In this document: positions 55,950 through 64,000 of the stretch, piece after piece
Layout of the letters: each line of letters begins with the position of its first letter
How positions within the stretch are numbered: the stretch's first letter is position 1
Source of the DNA: Pollenia angustigena
Taxonomy: Eukaryota; Arthropoda; Insecta; Diptera; Polleniidae
Direction of reading: 5' to 3'
DNA: 64,000 bases
Assembly: GCA_930367215.1 (NCBI GenBank)
Contig: OV884057.1
Coordinates: 248,150,830-248,214,829, forward strand
Notes under the pieces: generated by a model
Seen by the model: only the letters and a program-made list of their open reading frames with translations
What the model was told of the DNA's origin: nothing
Database searches by the model: none
Program-made: the position numbers and the translations under genes

Positions 55950-56321
55950 CAAATTTTGTTAAACACATTCGAAGCCTAGAAAATATTGCTATTATATTTC
56001 CGCTAAAGGTTTTCCCCATTATAATCAGTAAATTTTTGTAACCCAGTTTAGCTGCTTTAAGGTTGAAGTCCGCCAAGTGGTTTAAGGGCGACCATGTCAC
56101 CAAGTGCCCTTTGGGTTGTATGTAAGAGCAGTTTAAGCGATAATGTTCTCCGACCTTAACGTGTGACCAATCCAACCAGGCTTCCTTCGTATGATGTCTT
56201 GGTCAATAGAGAATTTATGTGTCATGCGCAAAACATCGATGTTACAAACAGTCTCTGGCCAAAAAGTAAAAGTCTGCAGGATTCTTGTAACTTTTTGTTT
56301 TAAGTCCATGTTAGATACCAT
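55950..56321 (-). pseudogene. Non-LTR retrotransposon ORF2 C-terminal remnant
   Basis: Minus strand reads VTRILQTFTFWPETVCNID, VLRMTHKFSIDQDIIRRKPG and WIGHTLRSE, then (shifted) YNPKG and TTWRT. This pattern (RRILNI.WPE..SN.., IRRRKW.WIGHTLRK, NPQGKRKRGRP..TW) is the conserved tail of many insect LINE ORF2 proteins, as I recall. The RT domain is missing and several frameshifts are present. A 5'-truncated or eroded copy. Confidence 0.65.
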
Positions 56322-56329
56322 CCGTGTAT

Positions 56330-57284
56330 TTCCTCCATCTGCCTCGTTATTTAGAATATAATAATAATTTTATTCAAAAATTTTTTTTCTCAATCTTCCC
56401 CACTGTGTCTCATCGTAGTCCTAGTCGTAGTCATACTTGTAAAACACAGCCACTACTCGTGGCATTTAAAACATTTTCAGTCTCTCCTTTCAGCCACTTG
56501 AGCTGATTATTTGAATTATTTTTCCTTTCCACATCGCTTTGGGGTGGGTTGTTTTACTTTTTTTCCTGGACTTTTTTTTTGGGATGAAATCTTTGTGGCA
56601 AGAAGCATACTTTAGCTTGAGAGTTTCGTTATACATTTCATCGCATCATCGTAGAACGGTATGTAGACATTTTGTAGGCAAAAATCTTTCGGTTGTAGTT
56701 TTATTTTTTGCTTTTACTACCATTTTGGTTAAAATTGTTTAAAAAAGTGCATGAATTTCAATTAAATTTCATTTTAAATACAATTTAAACTTAGAGTTAG
56801 TAAGTAAATTGGTTACTTTGGTTTATTTTCAGTGAACGAGAACACATTTTTTGAAGTTAAGATTTAGTGAAAAATACTTTGAAAGAAATTTAATTTGACA
56901 AACAGTTGCAGCAAAAAAAGGAATTTGAATATTTTTTAATAGAAATATTTCAAATACAATCTTGAGGAAATTGTTTTATGATAAAATTTTACACAGCGTG
57001 GAATTTTCATAAAATTTTGAAAGTATTTAAATTGAAAGTTAAGAAGAGTATAGCTGCGGCATAAATGAGTTAAAGAGAAAATTGTTAACAAGATTAGATC
57101 GACTATTTATCAATAGGTTCTTTTTTCTGCGATATACCGTATTTTTAAAGATGGCATATGACATTATGGCATTTAAAAGTGCAAAAATCCGTCCTTTGTT
57201 CCCACTCAGTCATTGGGAGAAATAGTGCCCCGGGCGTTTTGAAGGAATCCCCATAAGAATATTTTACATTCTGGTGTTACATTC
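56330..57284. other. Interval without a recognised gene
   Basis: AT-rich; ORFs at 56324-56742 are low-complexity. Nothing else seen. Confidence 0.45.
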
Positions 57285-57592
57285 ATTCAGTATCTGGGAT
57301 TCAGCAAAAATATAAATTTACAGATTTCAGGAGATCTTGACGATGTCTTGCGATCGCGACTGACCGGAGTACGCATCTCGTATGACGGGAATTAGTTAGT
57401 ATGCTTCTTGCTGAAAATGCTTTCTGAATTTTAGAAGGATTTTCTTTGTGGTTGTGTTTGCTACCCAAAGTCGCGGTTAGGGATATCCTGAAAGTCACAC
57501 TAAAATATCGATATTTAACTGCTTGTGGGGAAGTTCGGTCTGAGGGAGGATTATCCCTAGGTGCTGTTGGTACTTAACTTAACCTAACAACA
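57285..57592 (+). repeat. R1 composite repeat, copy 3
   Basis: gtatctgggattcagc, tttcaggagatcttgacg, gtatgcttcttgctg, cccaaagtcgcgg and ggtgctgttggtac match 40830-41220. It directly abuts the ORF1 remnant at 57593. Confidence 0.65.
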
Positions 57593-57751
57593 CACAACCA
57601 TAAAATTCTTCGAGCGGCTTTAAAACTGACAACCGAAAGGAAAATTACAACATCTTATTCACATCGAGGTTTGATTTATGTTAAAAAACATGGTTCTGAT
57701 GACCCAATACTTATTGAACTGTACGATGAGCTACACCAGCTTTTTTCATGA
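57593..57751 (+). pseudogene. Non-LTR retrotransposon ORF1, C-terminal end
   Basis: Uninterrupted frame reading HNHKILRAALKLTTERK, ITTSYSHRGLIYVKKHGSD, DPILIELYDELHQLFS, stop. The RGLIYVKK...DDPILI phrase resembles the C-terminus of ORF1 proteins of LINEs in the CR1/Jockey range. It precedes ORF2 (57968) by about 215 bp on the same strand, as expected for a two-ORF LINE. The upstream part is replaced by R1. Confidence 0.6.
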
Positions 57752-57967
57752 ATCTAACAACTCCAACACCAATTGATATTTCGTTTTTATACTTATATAG
57801 ACACTCTTTATTATAATTTTTATACCTAAATAAACACTCTATAAGTTATGTACTTTATTTATGTCTAATATCAATTACTTGTTTTACTTGTTTTAATGAA
57901 ATATTTATTTCAAATATATATTGCTTGAGCGTTGCTGGTAGGGTATTTAGCATCATTTATCTAAAGT

Positions 57968-60900
57968 TTGAGTTCAATAAGGGATAATAGTACATTTTCT
58001 AGAGACGTAACGGCTTCCATGGTAAAAATTCTTGCCACGCAGAGAAGGGGCTTAAAAGTTTGTCACATTAACGCTCAAAGTTTATTTAACAAAATCGACG
58101 TATTTAGATATATGTTTGAAAATTCAGGTGTTCATATAATATGTGTCTCTGAGACGTGGTTTGGCAGACATATTACTGATCCAGGGTATCTCACTTTCGG
58201 GTTACAATCTATTTAGAAATGATAGATCGGATGGCTATGGTGGAGTAGCGATATGATATAATAGACAATAACAACAAAGTTGAATATATTTTTAATGAGG
58301 CAGCTAGTATGGGAAGGAAATTTATTGTTGGTTGCGTCTACCGACCCAGGAATAACATCGGTTTTTCCCATTTCTACGAAACTTTAGCTGATGTTACACC
58401 ACTTTATAGTGATGTTGTTATCGCAGGCGATTTCAACTCTAATCTGCTTGTTGAATCAAACTTATCACAGAATATGAAATTATTCAACCTTATTTCCGCA
58501 AATACTAGCAGTGCTACACACTTCACATCATCTAGTAACACTTTGATCGATTTATTTTTTGTCTCCGATAAGAAAATTTTTAAAATATGACCAGTAGGGT
58601 GGCAGCTAAATTTCAACTTTGGATTTTCAACATCTCCCGGGCGGAATATTGTGACACATGGTCTAAAACTGATGTGGAAAAAATTTAAGCCAAATCGGAT
58701 AACTTTTACCCCTGCCCCTTTGAGGTCAAAGTTCAAATGAAAAAAAAAAAAATTTCCATACAAGCAAAAAATTTTTTTTTCGATTTTTTTTTTTTTATTT
58801 TTTAATATTAGTAAGCTTTATTAGCATATTAACAACAAAAAATTTCATTTCGATCGGACAAGATTTTCCGTTTCAAAAGTGACTCTGAAAAAAAAATTTG
58901 AGGCTTGTTAGGGGCTTACTCTAAAAAATTTTAAAAAAAATTTTTTTTTAGTTTTGATAAGCACACATTAAAGATTTTTTGTTGCTCTTAATACCAGGTT
59001 TTTTAAATTTTTTTTAAAAAAATTTTTCGACATCGCATTTTTGTTCTAAATTAGGGTAAAAAACTGGAAAAATTCAGTTTTTGGCCATATTTAAGAGCAT
59101 GATTACTAGGGTGCCAGCTAAATTTCAACTTTGGATTTTCAACATCTCCCGGGCGGAATATTGTGCCACATGGTCTAAAACTGATGTGGAAAAAATTTCA
59201 GCCAAATCGGATAACTTTTACCCCTGCCCCTTTGAGGTCAAAGTTCAAATGATAAAAAAAAATCCATACAAGCAAAAAATTTTTTTTTCGAATTTTTTTT
59301 TTATCATTTGAACTTTGACCTCAAAGGGGCAGGGGTAAAAGTTATCCGATTTGGCTAAAATTTTTTCCACATCAGTTTTAGACCATGTGGCACAATATTC
59401 CGCCCGGGAGACATCAATATTAATACAAAAAAATTGCTCCATACATTTAGCTGCCACCCTAATGACCAGTTATCTGCCTCCTGCTTTTCTAGGCATGATC
59501 TTATTTTCTTGAGATTTGACATTCCTTTGGAAACCTGTATTAACACAATTCAATTTCGTAATTTCAAACGTATAAATTATGTCATCTTAGAAGAAGAGTT
59601 TCTCAATATTAATTGGGAGTGAATTTACTACATGCATTCAGTAGATGATCAGATTGGCTTCTTGGAGGAAAACCTATTATCTTTGTATAACGCAACAGTA
59701 CCTATTCAATCTAAAAAAATTAATAACCGCAATAGACCGTGGTTTAATGAGGAAATAAAATGTCTGATAACAGCTCGAGACTATGCATTCTCTAGGTGGA
59801 AGCGCTTTAAAACATCTGATCTGCATAATACATATCGTGGAGCTAGAAAATCGGTTACAAGAGCAATACGAATAGCTAAATCCAGTTATTATGCTGAGAA
59901 ATTCACAAATTCAGTTTCTACAAAGACTACTTGGAGTGCAATTAAGGAAATTGGTATTGTGAATACTAAAAGCAACCAACAAAACGCTAGCTTGCTTGAT
60001 CCAAATAAAATAAATCAAAATTTTGTTAATATACCTATGAGACAAGCAAATCATTCATATTATGTCAACCATCATAATGAAGATATACCACAAATTAAGT
60101 TTAATTTCGAGTGCGTAAACCAGTTCGACGTTTTTAAAAGCTGTTGTTCTATCAAGTCGAATGCAACAGGTATTGATGGCATTCATCCAAACTTCATAAA
60201 AATTATTCTTCAACCACTATTACCATTTATAACATACATTTTCAACACAATAATAACAAAAAGCAGTTATCCGCTAAGATGGAAGAAAGCCAAAATTCTA
60301 CCAACACCAAAATCTGCGACTGAATACAGGCCAATTGATATTTTACCATATCTGTAAAAGGCATTTGAAAAACTTTTACGTATGCAGATAGTTCAATATA
60401 TAAATAGTAACAATCTACTTACTGAAAAACAATGTGGGTTCCGGGCAAACCACAGCTGCATTACTGCTCTGACTTATATTTCCGAAGATATTAGAAAGGA
60501 AGTGGATGATGGCTGTTAGTAATGCTTATATTGTTAGACCATTCAAAGGCATTTGATACAGTGGACCATACAATATTAGCTCAAAAACTTGAAAAAATTA
60601 TGAATTTTTCAGTAACTTCGGTTAAATTGATATTGTCTTACCTTGAAGGTCGAATGCAGTATGTTGAAACTAAAAGCTTGACATCTTCACAGTTTTTGCC
60701 AATTATTAGGGGCGTTCCCCAAGGTTCCATTCTCGGACCGTTACTGTTCTGTTTTGTATGCTGACGACGTCCAATTATATATAAGCACAAAAAAACAAAA
60801 CATGGAGGCATGTACTGCCAAGTTGAATGAAGACCTCAAACGTGTTGCCCATTGGGCAGATATAAATGGTTTAAGTTTAAATCCTTCAAAATCTAAATGT

Positions 60901-61020
60901 ATTATAATACGAAGGAGAACCCAGAAAATAGATCAACGTCCTAAAATCTGTATCAACGGCCAACAAATTGAAATAGTTGATAAGGCAAAAAATCTTGGTC
61001 TCATTTTTAACAACACACTA
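57968..61020 (+). pseudogene. Non-LTR retrotransposon ORF2 (endonuclease + reverse transcriptase), broken
   Basis: Endonuclease domain: VCHINAQSLFNKID, IICVSETWF, then a frameshift near 58215. It resumes at 58309 with VGCVYRPRNN, AGDFNSNLL and SSNTLIDLFFVS, keeping APE-type N, E and D/N motifs. A hAT-type insertion (58595-59461) splits it after DKKIFK; it resumes with DQLSASCFSRHDLIFLRFD. From 59632: linker RPWFNEEIKCLITARD. RT follows: TGIDGIHPNFIK, EYRPI.ILPYL, stop, KAFEKLL, KQCGFRANHSC, LLDHSKAFDTVDH (motif A), GVPQGSILGPLLF (motif B) and YADDVQLYI (motif C, 60752-60778). About 25 residues between motifs B and C are deleted. It ends at the MITE at 61021. CR1/Jockey-like; dead. Confidence 0.9.
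58595..59461. mobile_element. hAT-type foldback MITE, 867 bp, inserted in the LINE ORF2
   Basis: TAGGGTGGCAGCTAAAT at the left and ATTTAGCTGCCACCCTA at the right. Perfect 8-bp TSD ATGACCAG (58587-58594, 59462-59469). The segment 59106-59461 is itself a complete hairpin whose ~165-bp arms include catctcccgggcgg and taacttttacccctgcccc. The same arm occurs a third time at 58595-58760. ORFs inside are by-products of the repeated arms. Confidence 0.88.
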
Positions 61021-61441
61021 CCCAATAAAAAATGGAGCTTCCAACGAAGAAGGTTTGTAAGGGAGAAACATAGGGGTTTCGCTTACCATTGCGCTTACGG
61101 AAGACATGAATTTTATATGGCGAGTTCCCACTTTGAAGCAATACATTTTTGACACATAAAGCTCATTATTCAGCGCACATAAAATTGTTGGATGTAACGA
61201 TCATCTTTACACACTGAATGTTTTGATACAGTTATTTTTTAGTATTCTCCCTTACAAACCTGCTTCGTAGTAAGGGAATGCCGTAGCACTTGAAATGTTA
61301 TTTTTTTTATAAAAGTTGTTGAGAGTTCTTTCATTTACTTTACTGCATTTCTGTATGTCGTATTGCGTAGCGCATAATTCTGCGCTTATTTTTTTATATG
61401 TACCATTAGTGCTTCGCAATATGATAAAAGTTTTTATTGGG
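61021..61441. mobile_element. 421-bp CCCAATA-family MITE, copy 2
   Basis: CCCAATAAAAAA to TTTTTATTGGG, TA at the left (61019-61020) and TT at the right. Aligns along its length with 38525-38948. It truncates the LINE reading frame; a 132-codon ORF running into it (to 61152) is chimeric. Confidence 0.8.
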
Positions 61442-61544
61442 TTATGCATCATTTCCACACACAGGTAGCAATTCCATTGTATAATCAAACAAAAATTATA
61501 AACCCACCTTTTTTTCATTTATTAATCCTAGCAACTTCTGTTGA

Positions 61545-62400
61545 ATCGCGACAGCACCTAGGGCCATCTACACGCCGAACTTTCCTACAAGTGTGAAAAA
61601 TCAGCCTTCCATGTAAATGTTACCCTGCCCGCGACTTTGGTTTTAAGCCACAGCCACCATGTGCACCCCGATAGTATCTCCTCGACAAAGAAACTGTTCT
61701 TAATTGAACCCCTTTGTGAGTCCAAGCCTTGAAAAAGGCACTCCCCCATCGGACGGTGAACACTGTTAACTTACTATGAAAACAACCTTCAATCGGAGAA
61801 GCAAGGTTTCCGCAAAGACAATCATCCTTAGGGCCATTATTATAACTTGGCGTTAGCTGTTATCCGACAGTTAACAGACGCTTTTTGACAGATAACACAT
61901 TATTATCTGTCAGTTTAATCTTAACTTTAGCTAACTTCAAGTTGTAATAATGGCCCTTAAAGACAGGAAGCATTTCTCGCAAGAAGCATACTAAGGGAGA
62001 ACTCACCAATAGTCAGGCGTACTGCCTCCTGTGGCACCTCAGTTAAGCACTGAGGTAAAACCTAGAACCCCCTGAAATCCATTGAAGCCTAAGGAGCACT
62101 TACATTTGGATGTTTGGTACATCGCAGTTTGCATTCACCTGTTTCACGCTAATAGATTTTCAACTTACGAGGAAAGAATGTCAACACAACAGAAACTACC
62201 AATTCACCTCTAGCCTATTTGCTCTAATAGAACTCCAAAAATTCACGACTATAAAACGGAAAAGAAAAATCTTCCGATACCTCTCGGCAGCTTCTATATG
62301 ATGCGCGGACCTGTTGCCATGCCCTAATCAATTTAAGGCATTGGCCACACATAATATACCCTAAGAGGAGCAACACTTCCCCCAGAAGGGACCTCAAACA
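61545..62400 (-). repeat. R1 composite repeat, copy 4, split by a MITE
   Basis: cgacagcacctaggg, gccgaactttcctacaagtg, ccgcgactttgg and cgcaagaagcatactaag correspond to 2970-3500. It is interrupted by the TTA MITE at 61831-61956. Distal part (62290-62400, cctgttgccatgccctaatc) resembles 2796-2816. Confidence 0.55.
61831..61956. mobile_element. 126-bp Harbinger-type MITE with TTA TSD
   Basis: GGGCCATTATTATAACTTGG and (inverted) GGGCCATTATTACAACTTGA at the right. TTA at 61828-61830 and 61957-61959. An inner inverted pair tgacagataa/ttatctgtca. The uninterrupted target is visible in R1 copy 1. Confidence 0.85.
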
Positions 62401-63190
62401 CAAATTTTAAAGCGTTTGCAAGCAGCAGAAAAGTAAATATCATGCGAGTTAATGCCGAGAAAAGTTAAAAGATGATTTGAATTTTCCATATTCTGCGTTA
62501 GGAATCTTGTGTGAAGCCCGGCCCTAGAGCCGAATAAACGCCAAAGCTAAAAATCTATACGAGTAAGGTAATGCTCTGTGTTTGATGAGATCATAAGGGC
62601 GTTATTCAAACTGCTGAAATCGAGCGGAAAAAAAGCGGGCATTCATCTAATGCAATTAATTCGATTAAAACCAATCATTGTCTGAAAAACGCCGATAATA
62701 TGCGACCAGAAAAGAAACCACAATATTCCGTCATGATAATGCTCGAAGCATTACTGCCAAAAAAGCTTAAGCGACATCATTTTCGTTTTTTTTTAATGAT
62801 TTTATTGGCAACACTTGGATCATCTGCTTAAATGTCATGGTCACATAAGGTACCGTTACGATTGTATAAAAATAAAATTTTATCATAAGCGATAAAATTT
62901 ATATGAAATTAAATAAAAAAACCTTCTCCTCTAAAATTTTGTTTTTGTCGCTTAAGCTTTTTTTGCAGTTACTCCTCGATATGTTGCAAGATCAGCTTAA
63001 AAATCTTTAGAGAATTGGGGTTGGGATGTTTTGCCTTCAGCTTAAAGGTCAGAACGTGTTCCATCCGAAAACCATTTTGTTTAAATCGATAAAAGGGCGC
63101 TCTCACTGGAATACTCTTCGCTTCAAAACAGGGTATACCATTTCAAGCATTATTCGTTAGTGGTTTAAACAAAATAAGCCGTTCTCTTAG
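62400..63190 (+). mobile_element. Fossil mariner element split by a hairpin insertion
   Basis: Broken frames give VMLCV, DHKGVIQTAEIE, NAINSIKTNHCLKNADNMR, KKPQYSVMIMLEA (the QHDNARPH block). After an insertion (62761-62966) come LENLGWDVLPS and SENHFV. The order follows mariner transposases from the MLC.WWD block to the LPH.AYSPD block; heavily mutated. Confidence 0.65.
62761..62966. mobile_element. ~206-bp hairpin insertion in the mariner fossil
   Basis: aaaagcttaagcgaca at the left is mirrored by gtcgcttaagcttttt at the right. The mariner reading resumes on the far side. Exact TSD unclear because the junction is an A/T run. Confidence 0.5.
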
Positions 63191-64000
63191 CTTGGAATTC
63201 ATATTTTACCAGAAAGTTAGGACAAAACAAAGCTAGAAATGGGCTATACTTGAAAAATAGACAGGTGTTTCACAAAAAGCCAAAAAAAAAAAAAAAAATG
63301 CCAAAAGCACTGCATTTTTAATTTACACTTCGGACAGTTGGAACATCGATTTACAGTTTAATCTTAATAGGAATAGAAAGGAAGCTCTAAAATATTTTTG
63401 ATTTTTCAAAATCCGTATAAACCTTCGAAGAATTTTAGGGTCAATCATATTACGAAAAGTATATGCTGTTGTGACATATCAATAACATGTCATCGGTAAA
63501 AAGACGCGCTTAAACGTAATAGTTAACAACCCTTTTCAAAACCACTTAATTTGAAAAAAGGAAGAACACATGCAAATGCCCAGCAAAAATAAACATGTAT
63601 TCCTAAACAAAACACGCCACATAATCTCTAACATCAGTGAGTCAGTCCAGTAAACCTTTTAGTCGTTTACGAATCTGAATGCAGGGGTATAAATGCAGAT
63701 GTGTGCGTGTGTGTTTGGTATTTGAACAGAAATTTATAATTAGACAACAATCAAACCCTCCCTCCTGGAGGCTTAAGATGTGATAATTTGTCACAACTGA
63801 CTTGATGATGCTAATAAAACATTTTTGGCTTGAATTAGAGGAAGATGACGATGATGAATGAAACTGTGTTATTTGGTTTCATTCGTATGTAAATCTCTAT
63901 CAATGAATGTGCATTAAATATTATGTTTGCTGTGTGTGTGTGAACGTGTAATTGAGATGTGAAAATAATATTTTGTGTAAATTATACATTAAACTTATTC
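63191..64000. other. Interval without a recognised gene
   Basis: AT-rich with gtgtgtgtg (63706-63716, 63930-63943) and gatgacgatgatg tracts. Composition resembles unique host intergenic DNA. Nothing else seen. Confidence 0.45.

Noticed and set aside
59081..59622. Overlapping ORFs on both strands with the same peptide (CPFEVKVQMIKK)
   Set aside because: Produced by the inverted arms of the foldback MITE.
61154..64000. Neighbouring Wnt10 or other host exon
   Set aside because: Searched by eye for Wnt cysteine blocks; only repeats and mariner fossils were found.

Overview
This window reads as nuclear DNA of a higher dipteran, most likely a calyptrate fly (inference). It is strongly AT-rich and has long A/T runs and CAA/CAG-type simple repeats. 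It has one recognisable host gene piece and otherwise many decayed transposable elements of insect type. No bacterial, plasmid, CRISPR or viral gene set is visible, and I found no functional RNA gene.

The host gene is at the left edge. Positions 786-1247 (+) are the 3' terminal coding exon of a Wnt ligand gene, best matched to Wnt6. The exon follows a good splice acceptor and ends at a stop after the last conserved cysteine. A 3' UTR with two AATAAA signals follows. The DNA left of the exon is the last intron and carries a broken mariner-type transposon. The remaining 62 kb would then be intergenic DNA 3' of this gene; no other host exon is supported.

The intergenic DNA is a layered record of transposition. 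I could delimit more than twenty elements by terminal inverted repeats (TIRs) plus target-site duplications (TSDs): mariner-like elements (TA; one retains a DD41D spacing), hAT-like elements (8-bp TSDs), Harbinger-type MITEs (TTA/TAA), piggyBac-type MITEs (TTAA), DINE-1/Helitron-like repeats with 3' hairpins and ~152-bp internal tandem repeats, two non-LTR retrotransposon remnants, and a long composite repeat called R1 here.

The most distinctive objects are two foldback elements (4533-5671 and 13284-14201). They share ends built of repeated GTCATAACGTCC-type palindromes, a GC-rich core of 82-bp units and 8-bp TSDs, and each carries the same small MITE. The second sits in a stack of nested insertions at 10520-14850. 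Other notable structures are: a 725-bp palindrome whose two 214-bp arms each carry tRNA-like A and B boxes (37800-38524); a TIR-bounded tandem array with higher-order periodicity (44943-46217); a hAT-type element whose ends hold nine TATCGATA (DRE) motifs (25107-25834); and a hAT element that received three MITEs of different superfamilies (19542-21227).

The long intervals between elements (about 8.4-10.5, 26-29, 33.2-34.8, 36.7-37.8, 42.7-44.9, 50-52.3, 56.3-57.3 and 63.2-64 kb) hold AT-rich, simple-repeat-rich DNA in which I see no gene. They may include regulatory DNA of the Wnt locus, but the sequence alone does not show this.
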